Shown piece by piece: positions 39,892-47,312 of a stretch of DNA of 64,000 nt. The DNA comes from Rhodococcus sp. HM1. Its GTDB lineage: Bacteria; Actinomycetota; Actinomycetes; Mycobacteriales; Mycobacteriaceae. The position numbers were made by a program, and so were the translations under genes. The DNA lies in the NCBI RefSeq assembly GCF_023218075.1, contig NZ_JALPTB010000003.1, forward strand, positions 124,001 to 188,000. Reading direction: 5' to 3'. Position 1 is the stretch's first letter. Each line of letters starts with the position of its first letter. The notes under the pieces are model-generated. The model was given only the letters and a program-made list of their open reading frames with translations. It made no database searches and had not been told where the DNA came from.

Positions 39892-40623
39892 TCAGCCGGC
39901 CATGGTGAGGCCGCCGCTGACGCTGATCACCTGGCCGGTGATGAACGACGCGGATTCCGATGCGAAGAACAGGACGGGCGCGGCGACCTCCTCGGGCCGG
40001 GCGAGCCGGCGGAACGGAATCGCTTTGATCAGTGCTGCCTTGAGCTTCTCGTCCTGCGCCTGGAACAGCGGGGTGTCGGTGGGGCCGGGGCAGACGCAGT
40101 TGACGGAGATGCCGTGGCGGGCCATCTCTCGTGCGAGCGACTTGGTGAGGGCGATGACGCCGCCTTTCGCGCCCGCGTAGATGGACTCGCCGGAGCTGCC
40201 GACGCGGCCGGCGTCGGACGCGAGGTTGATCACGCGGCCCCCGTTGCCCGCGTCGATCATGCCGGGGAGGAAAGCGCTGCAGACGTGCACCGGGCCGAGG
40301 TAGTTGATCGCTACGACCTTCTCCGCGAATTCCGGTGTCGCGTTGAGGAATTGGTCGGTCCGGTCCCAGCCGGCGGCGTTGACGACGACGTTGGGGACGC
40401 CTACCTCGGCGAAGGTCCGATCGCGCAGTTCGTCGACCTGGGCGCGGACCGAGATGTCCACCGGCAGAGCGGTGATGAGTTCGGTGTTCTCCTTGGCGGT
40501 GGCTTCGGCGGCGGCGAGATCGAGGTCGGCGGCGATCACTCGGTCGCCCTGCGCGGCGAACGCCAGCGCGATGGCCTTGCCGATACCGGAGCCGGCGCCG
40601 GTCACCAATGCGATGTTGCCCAT
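39892..40623 (-). CDS. badH: Short-chain dehydrogenase, 2-hydroxycyclohexanecarboxyl-CoA dehydrogenase
   Basis: A 243-residue SDR. NAD motif VTGAGSGIGKAIA (residues 7-19), NAAGWD, catalytic Ser in INLASDAGRVGSSGES and YAGAKGG (Tyr-x3-Lys), then VCPGPTDT and the C terminus FITGQVISVSGGLTMAG. The stretches NAAGWD, ASDAxRVGSSGE, CPGPTDT and SVSGGLTM match, from memory, Rhodopseudomonas palustris BadH closely. It oxidizes the 2-hydroxy group on the ring to a ketone. ATG 40623 with AAAGGACA upstream. Confidence 0.87.
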   Translation of the reverse strand: MGNIALVTGAGSGIGKAIALAFAAQGDRVIAADLDLAAAEATAKENTELITALPVDISVRAQVDELRDRTFAEVGVPNVVVNAAGWDRTDQFLNATPEFAEKVVAINYLGPVHVCSAFLPGMIDAGNGGRVINLASDAGRVGSSGESIYAGAKGGVIALTKSLAREMARHGISVNCVCPGPTDTPLFQAQDEKLKAALIKAIPFRRLARPEEVAAPVLFFASESASFITGQVISVSGGLTMAG

Positions 40624-40658
40624 TGCGGAATGTCCTTTCGAGGGGTGTGACCGGCGGA

Positions 40659-41453
40659 TCAGGCGTTGACGTACTTGGCGAAGTCGGCGGGGCGCTTCTC
40701 CGCGAAGGCCTTGGCTCCCTCGAGTCCTTCGTCGGACTTGCCGAACAGGTCGAGTGCGGACATCGCGAGATTGCTCAGCCCGGCCTGGTGGTCGGTGTCG
40801 GCGTTGAACGACTGCTTGAGGAATCGGATCGCGGTGGGGCTCTTCTCGGCGATCTCGGCGACGATCGCCTTGGCCTCCTCGAGCAGCTTGTCCTGCGGGA
40901 CAACCCAATTCACCAGACCCCAGCGCTCGGCGGTGGCGGCGTCGTACTGGCGGCACAGGTACCAGATCTCGCGGGCGCGCTTCTCTCCGACGACGCGGGC
41001 GAGGAAGGCGGAGCCGAAGCCGGCGTCGAACGAACCGACACGCGGGCCGGCCTGGCCGAACTTCGCGTTCTCCGAGGCGATCGTCAGGTCGCACAGGACG
41101 TGCAGGACGTGACCGCCGCCGACGGCGATGCCGTTGACCGCCGCGATGACGGGCTTGGGGACGTCGCGAATCAGCTTGTGCAGGTTGCCGATTTCGAACA
41201 TGCCGGACTCGGTGGGGCCGTAGTCGCCGGTCTCGGCGCGCTGTTTGACGTCGCCTCCGGTGCAGAACGCCTTCTCGCCCGCGCCGGTGAGGATGATCGC
41301 GGCGACACGGCTGTCGGCCCAGGCGGAGCGGAACGCCTTGATCAGTTCTTCGACCGTCTTGCCGCGGAAGGCGTTGTAGCGCTCCGGGCGGTTGATCGTG
41401 ATGATCGCGGCGTGGTCTTCGACCTCGTAGGTGATGTCTTCGAATCCGGACAT
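40659..41453 (-). CDS. badI: 2-ketocyclohexanecarboxyl-CoA hydrolase (ring-opening crotonase)
   Basis: A 264-residue crotonase of the BadI/MenB type. NRPERYNAFRGKTVEELIKA, FCTGGDVKQR, GGGHVLHVLCDLTIAS, PRVGSFDAGFGSAFLARVVGEKRAREIWYLCRQYDA (core VGSFDAGFGSAFLARVVG) and FNADTDHQAGL are the diagnostic parts. It hydrolytically opens the 2-keto ring to pimeloyl-CoA. MenB (naphthoate synthase) is the main alternative because the two share these motifs; BadH and the other ring genes downstream favour BadI. First gene of the operon; ATG 41453 with GAGGAG upstream. Confidence 0.84.
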   Translation of the reverse strand: MSGFEDITYEVEDHAAIITINRPERYNAFRGKTVEELIKAFRSAWADSRVAAIILTGAGEKAFCTGGDVKQRAETGDYGPTESGMFEIGNLHKLIRDVPKPVIAAVNGIAVGGGHVLHVLCDLTIASENAKFGQAGPRVGSFDAGFGSAFLARVVGEKRAREIWYLCRQYDAATAERWGLVNWVVPQDKLLEEAKAIVAEIAEKSPTAIRFLKQSFNADTDHQAGLSNLAMSALDLFGKSDEGLEGAKAFAEKRPADFAKYVNA

Positions 41454-41495
41454 GGTGACTCCTCGTCGGCTCGGGTTCGCGGGGTGTTTCGCGAT

Positions 41496-41553
41496 GTGAA
41501 TGAATGCCCCTTCACTGTGAGTGAATGTACATTCATTCCCGAAGGTGTGTCAA
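41496..41553 (-). promoter_or_regulatory. Promoter and operator of the badI-badH-aliA-aliB-badK-tetR operon
   Basis: On the minus strand, a perfect -35 TTGACA (41553-41548) and -10 TACATT (41529-41524) are 18 bp apart. The -10 lies inside a perfect 14-bp palindrome TGAATGTACATTCA (41522-41535). A weaker copy, TGAATG-N4-TTCA (41501-41514), lies just past the expected transcription start. This is a classic repressor-over-promoter design. The leader to the badI ATG would be about 64 nt. Confidence 0.7.
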
Positions 41554-41608
41554 CCATCACAGAGATCGCGACCCGTCGCGACGGGTGGAGGATCGGGCAG
41601 GGAAAGGG

Positions 41609-42106
41609 CTACGGGCCTGCGGTGATCGGGGCCACGACCGCGCCGGTCAGCCGGATCAGATCGGCGGGCGCCAGTTCGATTTCCAGCCCGCGGCGGCCCG
41701 CGCTGCACAGCACCTGCTCCCAATTCTGCGCGGACGAATCGACGACCGTGCGCAACCGGCTGCGCTGGCCGAGCGGAGAGATCCCGCCGAGCACGTACCC
41801 GGTGGCGCGTTCGGCGTCGGCGCGTTCGGCCATCACCGCCTTACCGCCACCGAGTGCCCCGGCCGCGGCCTTGAGGGAGAGCTTGGCCGGCACCGGGATC
41901 ACCGCGACCGCGAGTTTGCCGTCGGACAGCTTCACCACCAGCGTCTTGAAGATCTGCGCGGCCTCGACGCCGAGCCGCTCGCCCAGCACGTCGACGGCCT
42001 CGGTGCCGTACGACGCGGCGCGGGCGTCGTGGTCGTATTCGTGAACCCGGTGCGACACCTTCTCCCGGGTCAGCAGTTTCGTCGCGGGCGTGGAGGTCGA
42101 GGCCAT
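41609..42106 (-). CDS. ybaK: Aminoacyl-tRNA deacylase, YbaK/EbsC (Cys-tRNA(Pro)) type
   Basis: A 165-residue trans-editing domain protein that hydrolyses mischarged tRNA. YbaK signatures: THRV-like SHRVHEYDHD, ASYGTEAVDVLG, QIFKTLVVKL (catalytic Lys), VAVIPVPAKLSLKAAAGALGGGKAVMAER and TGYVLGGISPLGQRSRLRTVVD. A TAGAGT -10 (42119-42114) ends 7 nt before the ATG, indicating a leaderless mRNA. It is upstream of and codirectional with the ring-degradation operon but separated by 155 bp with a strong promoter. Confidence 0.9.
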   Translation of the reverse strand: MASTSTPATKLLTREKVSHRVHEYDHDARAASYGTEAVDVLGERLGVEAAQIFKTLVVKLSDGKLAVAVIPVPAKLSLKAAAGALGGGKAVMAERADAERATGYVLGGISPLGQRSRLRTVVDSSAQNWEQVLCSAGRRGLEIELAPADLIRLTGAVVAPITAGP

Positions 42107-42152
42107 GCCGGACACTCTAGGGCCGCACGTTCCAGGACAGCGCCGGCCACGG

Positions 42153-42178
42153 GGAACAACTCGCCCGGACGCGTTGTT
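42153..42178 (+). promoter_or_regulatory. SigH-type autoregulatory promoter of sigH
   Basis: GGAACA (42153-42158) is followed after 17 bp by GTT (42176-42178; a second GTT at 42173). This matches the core recognised by SigH/SigR itself and would give a leader of about 130 nt before the GTG at 42318. Confidence 0.6.
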
Positions 42179-42221
42179 GATCCGGGGTGGCCGCCCCCGG
42201 TCGGGGGACGACCGTGAACGA

Positions 42222-42243
42222 CGAACAGTGATCGAACAGTGAT
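42222..42243 (+). repeat. 11-bp tandem repeat in the sigH leader
   Basis: CGAACAGTGAT occurs twice without a gap (42222-42232 and 42233-42243), between the SigH-type promoter and the gene. Confidence 0.6.
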
Positions 42244-42317
42244 CGGAGTACCGCGTGCCTGTGCTGTGCCCACCGCGGCCGGTAGCCTTCACGGATACGG
42301 CAAGTGAAGGGATCGGT

Positions 42318-42962
42318 GTGGTCGAAGAGTCAGGTGCGGAGCTGGCCGAACGGTTCGAGCGTGACGCGCTGCCGATGCTGGACCAGCTCTACGGCGCGGC
42401 CCTGCGGATGACCCGCAACCCGTCGGACGCGGAGGATCTGGTCCAGGAGACGTTCATCAAGGCGTTCTCGGCGTTCGCGTCGTTCAAGGAAGGCACCAAC
42501 CTCAAGGCGTGGTTGTACCGGATCCTGACGAACACCTACATCAACTCGTACCGCAAGAAGCAGCGTCAACCGGCGCAGTATCCGACGGACGAGATCACCG
42601 ACTGGCAGCTCGCCGCGACCGCCGAACACATGTCCACCGGTCTGCGGTCGGCCGAGGTCGAGGCCCTCGACGCGCTGCCGGACGACGCGATCAAGCAGGC
42701 GCTGCAGGAACTTCCCGAGGAGTTCCGGATGGCTGTGTACTACGCCGACGTCGAAGGATTCCCCTACAAGGAGATCGCCGAGATCATGGGCACGCCCATC
42801 GGCACGGTGATGTCGCGCCTGCATCGCGGACGCAAGCAGCTGCGCGGCCTGCTCGCCGACGTGGCGCGTGAACGGGGATTCAACCGGGACGGCGCGGTCG
42901 ACGCCGCCGTCGCCGCGGCAGCAGAAACGAAGACCGCGAACGAGAAGGGGGGAGCTCGGTGA
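42318..42962 (+). CDS. sigH: Redox-stress ECF sigma factor SigH (SigR)
   Basis: A 214-residue ECF sigma factor controlling the thiol-oxidative and heat stress response (thioredoxins, sigB/sigE, proteases). Region 2 is [30 protein letters not shown] and [24 protein letters not shown] (cores [20 protein letters not shown]); region 4 is [45 protein letters not shown] (core [11 protein letters not shown]). GTG 42318 with AAGGGA 7 nt upstream; an in-frame GTG at 42255 would give a 21-residue extension like the long SigR isoform. The stop overlaps rshA. Confidence 0.95.
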   Translation: MVEESGAELAERFERDALPMLDQLYGAALRMTRNPSDAEDLVQETFIKAFSAFASFKEGTNLKAWLYRILTNTYINSYRKKQRQPAQYPTDEITDWQLAATAEHMSTGLRSAEVEALDALPDDAIKQALQELPEEFRMAVYYADVEGFPYKEIAEIMGTPIGTVMSRLHRGRKQLRGLLADVARERGFNRDGAVDAAVAAAAETKTANEKGGAR

Positions 42963-43240
42963 GCGAGCCGACCGAATTCGAACCGATCGACTGCTCCGCG
43001 GTGATCGCGGACGTGTACCTGCTGCTCGACTCCGAGTGCGACGAGACGTCCCGCGCGCGGCTGGAGCATCACCTGCACGAGTGCGGCCCGTGCCTCGAGG
43101 CGTACGGCATCGAGGAGAAGATCAAATCGTTGCTCAGCCGCAAGTGCGGGGGCGAGCACGCTCCCGAAGGGCTGCGGGAACGCCTGATGATCGAGATCCG
43201 CCGGAACGTCGTGGTGAAGCGCACCGAGACGGAGGGCTGA
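42959..43240 (+). CDS. rshA: Zinc-binding anti-sigma factor RshA (RsrA)
   Basis: A 93-residue ZAS-family anti-sigma factor that holds SigH and releases it on disulfide formation. The redox core is His38-x3-Cys42-x2-Cys45 ([10 protein letters not shown]) with Cys12 and Cys27 in the N-terminal part; a further Cys is in SRKCGGEH. The GTG start overlaps the sigH TGA, so the pair is made together. Followed by a strong hairpin. Confidence 0.94.
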   Translation: MSEPTEFEPIDCSAVIADVYLLLDSECDETSRARLEHHLHECGPCLEAYGIEEKIKSLLSRKCGGEHAPEGLRERLMIEIRRNVVVKRTETEG

Positions 43241-43274
43241 CGGCCGAAGGCCGATCGAACCGCCCGAGAACCAT

Positions 43275-43312
43275 CGAAGGGGCCGGAAAGCGTGTGCTTT
43301 CCGGCCCCTTCG
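43275..43312. terminator. Terminator between rshA and the bL37 gene
   Basis: Perfect 17-bp stem, left arm CGAAGGGGCCGGAAAGC (43275-43291), loop GTGT, right arm 43296-43312. It separates convergent genes and can serve both. Confidence 0.8.
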
Positions 43313-43329
43313 ACGTCTGTGCCTACGCC

Positions 43330-43404
43330 TCAGGCGTTGGGACGCTTACCGTGGTTGGCGGCGTTACCCTTGCGGCTGCGCTTCTTGCGGCCTCGCTTAC
43401 CCAT
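43330..43404 (-). CDS. 50S ribosomal protein bL37 (AURKAIP1/COX24-domain micro-protein)
   Basis: A 24-residue ORF: it opens MGKRGRKKRSRKG and closes NHGKRPNA, so about half its residues are Lys or Arg. Such tiny proteins are known from mycobacterial 50S structures as bL37 and are encoded near sigH. AAAGGAG lies 9 nt upstream of the ATG at 43404 and the stop is next to the terminator. Easily missed because of its length. Confidence 0.88.
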   Translation of the reverse strand: MGKRGRKKRSRKGNAANHGKRPNA

Positions 43405-43499
43405 GGTCGGGACTCCTTTCTCGTTCATTACAGTGTTTCACGTGTGGTTGGGTGGGCCTGTCGGCAGGTCCACCGTCACGTCCACGGATTGGGGTTTCG

Positions 43500-43715
43500 A
43501 TGGCTGAAGACGTACGCGCCGAGATGGTTTCCACCGTCTTCGAGGTGGTGGTGAGCAAGGGGGACGTCGTCGACGTGGGCGACACCCTCGTGATCCTCGA
43601 ATCGATGAAGATGGAGATCCCGGTCATCGCCGAGTCCGCCGGCACGGTCACCGCGCTCGATGTCGCCGTGGGTGATGTCATCCAGGCGGGCGATCTCATC
43701 GCAGTCATCTCCTGA
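43500..43715 (+). CDS. Biotinylated mini-protein TB7.3 (biotin/lipoyl attachment domain)
   Basis: A 71-residue stand-alone biotinyl domain. The attachment motif is ESMKMEIPV with Lys37, and the fold is two symmetric halves (VSKGDVVDVGDTL and VAVGDVIQAGDLI). It is too short to hold any catalytic part, so it must work with separate carboxylase subunits or as a carrier. The ATG at 43500 is used because it gives exactly the family length (Rv3221c, 71 residues). 14 nt before pdtaS. Confidence 0.92.
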   Translation: MAEDVRAEMVSTVFEVVVSKGDVVDVGDTLVILESMKMEIPVIAESAGTVTALDVAVGDVIQAGDLIAVIS

Positions 43716-43729
43716 ACGGCGGGAAACCG

Positions 43730-45208
43730 GTGTCCACACTCAGTGCCCTGCTCGCCCAGCACACCGACCTGCCGGGTGCGGCGGTGGACCATCTCCAGCG
43801 CGTCGTCGGGGAATGGCAGTTGCTCGCGGATCTGTCGTTCGCGGACGTGCTGCTGTGGGTCAATGCGGAACCCAGCGACATCGTGTGCGTCGCCCAGTGC
43901 CGGCCCACCACGGCCTCGACCGTGCTGCCCGAGGACTCCGTCGGGACGATCGTGTCCGAGGACGAGCACCCGTACGTCCGGAAGGCGTTCGAGAGCGGAA
44001 AGATCGTCGTCGCGGACGTCGATCCGAACGACCCGGTGCCGCTGCGCCGCCAGGCCGTGCCGGTGCGCTGGGACGGCAAGGTCATCGCGGTGCTGAGCCG
44101 TGATGCGGCGCGCGTGTCCCGTCGTTCGACGAGTGCGCTCGAGACCGCCTATCTGGAATGCGCCGACGCGCTGTACCGGATGATCTGCGAGGGCACGTTC
44201 CCGACGCCGGAGTCCCGGTCGGACACCAAGTCGAGCCCGCGCGCCGGTGACGGGTTCATCCGTCTCGACCGTGAGGGGCGCGTGGTGTACGCGAGCCCCA
44301 ACGCTCTGTCCGCCTACCACCGCATGGGTCTGAACTCCGACCTGGTCGGCCAGGACCTGATCGAGACGACGAGGGCGCTGGTCACCGATCCGTTCGAGAG
44401 CGGCGACGTCGCCGACTACCTCAGCGGTGCCGTGCAGGGCCGTATCGGTCAGCGCATGGAGATCGAGGCGCGCGGTGCGACGGTGTTGCTGCGGGCGCTG
44501 GTTCTGGCACCCGGCGGCCGACTCGAGGGTGCGGCGGTGGTGATCCGCGACGTCACCGAGGTCAAGCGTCGCGACCGCGCGTTGCTGAGCAAGGACGCGA
44601 CGATCCGCGAGATCCATCACCGGGTGAAGAACAACCTGCAGACGGTCGCGGCGCTGCTGCGGCTGCAGGCGCGGCGCACCGGGAACGCCGAGGCCCAGCA
44701 GGCCCTCGGGGAGGCGGTGCGACGCGTGACGTCGATCGCGCTGGTGCACGAGGCGCTGTCGATGTCCGTCGACGAGGAAGTGGACCTGGACGATGTCGTC
44801 GACCGGTTGATCCCGATCGTCATCGACGTCGCGACGGTGGGCAACCAGATCCGGGTGCGACGCGAAGGCAGTCTCGGCGTGTTCCCGGCGGACCGGGCCA
44901 CCCCACTCGTCATGGTGCTGACCGAGCTGGTGCAGAACTCCGTCGAGCACGCATTCGAGCCGGGCGCGCACGGGACCGTGACGCTGCGTGCGGACCGTTC
45001 GGCGCGGTGGCTCGACGTGGTCGTCCACGACGACGGCAAGGGCCTGCCGGAAGGTTTCGTGCTCGAGGAGGCCGACCGGCTCGGGTTGCAGATCGTGCGG
45101 ACGCTGGTCGCTGCAGAGCTCGGCGGGACGCTGCGGCTCGAGCGGGGGGAGTCGGGCGGCACCGACGCGCATCTGCGGCTGCCGCTGGGCCGGGTGCCGG
45201 TGAACTGA
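43730..45208 (+). CDS. pdtaS: Cytoplasmic sensor histidine kinase PdtaS
   Basis: A 492-residue HisKA_2/HWE-type kinase that in mycobacteria phosphorylates the ANTAR antiterminator PdtaR and responds to nitric oxide and copper. N-terminal GAF domain (to about 150), a central PAS-like region (DREGRVVYASPNALSAYHRMG), the phospho-His motif EIHHRVKNNLQTVAALLRLQARR (core HHRVKNNLQTV at about residue 295), and HATPase_c with LTELVQNSVEHAF, VVHDDGKGLP and GLQIVRTLV. No membrane segment. The partner pdtaR is not in this window. Confidence 0.94.
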   Translation: MSTLSALLAQHTDLPGAAVDHLQRVVGEWQLLADLSFADVLLWVNAEPSDIVCVAQCRPTTASTVLPEDSVGTIVSEDEHPYVRKAFESGKIVVADVDPNDPVPLRRQAVPVRWDGKVIAVLSRDAARVSRRSTSALETAYLECADALYRMICEGTFPTPESRSDTKSSPRAGDGFIRLDREGRVVYASPNALSAYHRMGLNSDLVGQDLIETTRALVTDPFESGDVADYLSGAVQGRIGQRMEIEARGATVLLRALVLAPGGRLEGAAVVIRDVTEVKRRDRALLSKDATIREIHHRVKNNLQTVAALLRLQARRTGNAEAQQALGEAVRRVTSIALVHEALSMSVDEEVDLDDVVDRLIPIVIDVATVGNQIRVRREGSLGVFPADRATPLVMVLTELVQNSVEHAFEPGAHGTVTLRADRSARWLDVVVHDDGKGLPEGFVLEEADRLGLQIVRTLVAAELGGTLRLERGESGGTDAHLRLPLGRVPVN

Positions 45209-45291
45209 CCGGGGGTCCGTACCGCTTCTCGGGCGCTGCGTACCCGGAGTCGCCGCGTACCCGGGTCGCGGACCTGCCGCGGGCAGACAAA

Positions 45292-45319
45292 AGCCCGGCA
45301 CCCGAAATGGTGCCGGGCT
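45292..45319. terminator. Terminator between pdtaS and whiB1
   Basis: AGCCCGGCACC (45292-45302) pairs with GGTGCCGGGCT (45309-45319) around a CGAAAT loop. On the minus strand it is followed by TTTTGTC, so it mainly terminates whiB1. Confidence 0.8.
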
Positions 45320-45377
45320 GTCCTCTTGCCCTGCGACGACCGCCCCGCCGTGAGGCAGGGTGGCGTCCGTGCTCTGT

Positions 45378-45632
45378 CTAGACGGCGGTGCGGGCGCGGG
45401 TACGGGCGTTGCGACGCTTGAGCGCGCGACGCTCGTCCTCGCTCATTCCACCCCAGACCCCGGCGTCCTGACCGGACTCGAGGGCCCAGGACAGGCAGTC
45501 CGCGACGACCGGGCAGCGGTTGCACACGAGCTTGGCATCAGCAATCTGCGCGATGGCCGGGCCGCTGTTTCCCACGGGGAAGAACAGCTCCGGATCCTCG
45601 TCGCGACAGATTGCCTTGTGGCGCCAGTCCAT
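45378..45632 (-). CDS. whiB1: WhiB-family nitric-oxide-responsive regulator WhiB1
   Basis: An 84-residue [4Fe-4S] transcription factor that binds sigma A and reacts with nitric oxide; essential in mycobacteria. Cluster ligands are Cys9, Cys37, Cys40 and Cys46; GVWGG is at 58-62; the tail RRALKRRNARTRAR is basic for DNA contact. GAAGGAGAG lies just before the ATG at 45632. The order pdtaS-whiB1-DAG kinase equals Rv3220c-Rv3218. Upstream sequence carries two CRP-like sites. Confidence 0.95.
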   Translation of the reverse strand: MDWRHKAICRDEDPELFFPVGNSGPAIAQIADAKLVCNRCPVVADCLSWALESGQDAGVWGGMSEDERRALKRRNARTRARTAV

Positions 45633-45724
45633 GCTTCTACTCTCCTTCGAAGGTGCTCTGCACCGGGGTGATTGGTTGCTGCAAGTTCGTGCGCGCGTCC
45701 GACATGTGTTTCCGCGCGGTTACT

Positions 45725-45740
45725 TGTGAATGCTTTCACG
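45725..45740. promoter_or_regulatory. CRP/Cmr-like site in the whiB1 promoter
   Basis: TGTGA-N6-TCACG (TGTGAATGCTTTCACG) fits the actinobacterial CRP consensus with one mismatch. A TTGACT -35-like hexamer of the minus strand lies beside it, so bound CRP would contact or block RNA polymerase at the whiB1 promoter. Confidence 0.55.
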
Positions 45741-45845
45741 AACGAGCGTGAAGTCAATAGAATTCGCCCCGACCGTGGGCAAGCTCACGCCACCGGTGTT
45801 CAGGCATGTTGCCGATCTAACTTTTTACACCCTTGACAGCGGAAA

Positions 45846-45861
45846 TGTAACCCAATTCACA
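45846..45861. promoter_or_regulatory. Second CRP-like site upstream of whiB1
   Basis: TGTAACCCAATTCACA is TGTAA-N6-TCACA, one mismatch from consensus, 121 bp from the first site and just past the end of the DAG kinase gene. The 247-bp gap (45633-45879) holds no gene and is more AT-rich than the window average. Confidence 0.45.
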
Positions 45862-45879
45862 TAATCCCATTGTTGGAAT

Positions 45880-46818
45880 TCATCGCGCGGGAGCCACCAC
45901 ATCGAGTATTGCGGGCACCGACACGAACTCGACCTCCTCGTGAAGGCCCAGGTAGTCGCCGTCGACCTGCAGACCGATCGGCCGGGAGGAGACCACCCGT
46001 ACCCGTTCCACGTCGTCGGCCCGCAACAGATGTTTCGAACGGGGGTCGCCGTTCCGCGCAAGGAACTGTGTGATGACGCGCAGGCTCGGCAACACGGCCA
46101 TCGTGCGCATCGCGAAGACGCCCAGACCCGTGTCGAACGAGGTGCCCGGATTGGTGTGGACCGGGCGCGTGTCCAGGAACGTCCACGGGCTCGAATTCGA
46201 CACGAACGCGTAATAGACCCCGGACACCGGATCGCGGTCCGGCAATTCGACCGTGAGGGCGGGCTCGGCGCGTTTGGACGCGAAGAACTGAGCGATCGCG
46301 TGCCGCACGTACCGGGCGGTGGTGACCTTCTTGCCGCCGTCCCGGCTGATGTCGATCGCCTCACAGACCTGGGCATCGAGGCCCAGTCCGGCGTTGAAGA
46401 CGAACCAGCGGCCCACGCAGTGACCGAGCCCGATCCGGCGGTGCGTGCGCTCGGCGAGCAGTCCGAGCAGTTGCTCGGTGGCCTCCATCGGGTCGGCGGA
46501 CATTCCCAGCGACCGCGCGAACACGTTCGCGGAACCGCCCGGCACGACGGCCAGCAGCGGCAACGTCGGATCCGCAGGGTCGGACGGGGACCCCAGCAGG
46601 CCGTTGACGATCTCGTTGACGGTGCCGTCCCCGCCGTGCGCGACGATCACGTCCATGCCGTCGGCGTGGGCGGAGCGGGCCAGTTCTGCGGCGTGACCGC
46701 GATGTGTCGTGTGCGCCACGGTGAGTGCGACGGCGCCCCCGAGCGCGTGCGCGAGCCGGTCCCGGCCCGCGGGAGTGGTCGTCGTCGCATGGGGATTCAC
46801 GATCAGCAGTGCGCGCAC
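45880..46818 (-). CDS. Diacylglycerol kinase family lipid kinase
   Basis: A 312-residue DAGK-catalytic-domain protein that phosphorylates diacylglycerol or a related lipid alcohol. Nucleotide motif VAHGGDGTVNEIVNGLLG (about residues 60-75), PGGSANVFARSLG (about 93-105) and the metal/acid site GLQVDGDYLGLHEEVEF near the C terminus. GTG 46818 follows a TAGGCT -10 (46832-46827) by 8 nt. Corresponds to Rv3218. No membrane helix, as expected for the peripheral family. Confidence 0.9.
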   Translation of the reverse strand: MRALLIVNPHATTTTPAGRDRLAHALGGAVALTVAHTTHRGHAAELARSAHADGMDVIVAHGGDGTVNEIVNGLLGSPSDPADPTLPLLAVVPGGSANVFARSLGMSADPMEATEQLLGLLAERTHRRIGLGHCVGRWFVFNAGLGLDAQVCEAIDISRDGGKKVTTARYVRHAIAQFFASKRAEPALTVELPDRDPVSGVYYAFVSNSSPWTFLDTRPVHTNPGTSFDTGLGVFAMRTMAVLPSLRVITQFLARNGDPRSKHLLRADDVERVRVVSSRPIGLQVDGDYLGLHEEVEFVSVPAILDVVAPAR

Positions 46819-46853
46819 GGAGCATCAGCCTAAGTGGTCGCGATCGGGTCCAC

Positions 46854-46859
46854 TACGCT
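46854..46859 (+). promoter_or_regulatory. -10 element, leaderless start of the membrane protein gene
   Basis: TACGCT, six bases, then GTG at 46866. The divergent DAG kinase start is only 47 bp away, so two leaderless promoters lie back to back. Confidence 0.55.
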
Positions 46860-46865
46860 GGCCGG

Positions 46866-47309
46866 GTGCCCATCGAGTCCCCCCGCAGCAGCGTTCCGTC
46901 GACCGTGCGCATCGCAGGTTCCCTCGTCGTCCTCGAGGGAATCGTCGCGATCGGGTTCGCGGTGTTCTCGGTCGTGCGTGCCCTGTCCGGGACCCACGAC
47001 CAGAGCGTCACCAACGGATACGGACTGGCGTTGTGGCTGGGCATCCTGTTCGGCGGTGTGCTCGCCGCCGGGATCGCGCTGCTGCGCGGCAAGCGCTGGG
47101 GCAGGGCCGTCGCGGTCGTCGCGCAGTTGCTGCTGCTGCCGGTGGCGTGGTCGTTGCTGACCGACTCGCACCAGCTGGTGCTGGGCATCGTGTTGTCGGT
47201 GATCGTCGTGCCCGCGCTGGTGCTGTTGTTCGTACCGCAGACGACGACCTGGCTCGCGGAGGAGTACGCACCCGACGCCGAACACGGGTCGGACCCGGAC
47301 GGCCGCTGA
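46866..47309 (+). CDS. Four-helix integral membrane protein (Rv3217c-like)
   Basis: A 147-residue protein with four hydrophobic segments: IAGSLVVLEGIVAIGFAVFSV, YGLALWLGILFGGVLAAGIAL, AVAVVAQLLLLPVAWSLL and LVLGIVLSVIVVPALVLLFV, with a conserved RGKRWGRAVA loop between helices 2 and 3. A short acidic tail is cytoplasmic. No catalytic residues are recognised; function unknown. Confidence 0.85.
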   Translation: MPIESPRSSVPSTVRIAGSLVVLEGIVAIGFAVFSVVRALSGTHDQSVTNGYGLALWLGILFGGVLAAGIALLRGKRWGRAVAVVAQLLLLPVAWSLLTDSHQLVLGIVLSVIVVPALVLLFVPQTTTWLAEEYAPDAEHGSDPDGR

Positions 47310-47312
47310 CGG

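Noticed and set aside
40659-41453. Naphthoate synthase MenB in place of BadI
   Set aside because: MenB and BadI share most motifs, but the operon with BadH, an acid-CoA ligase and an acyl-CoA dehydrogenase fits BadI, and no menaquinone genes are nearby. Not fully excluded.
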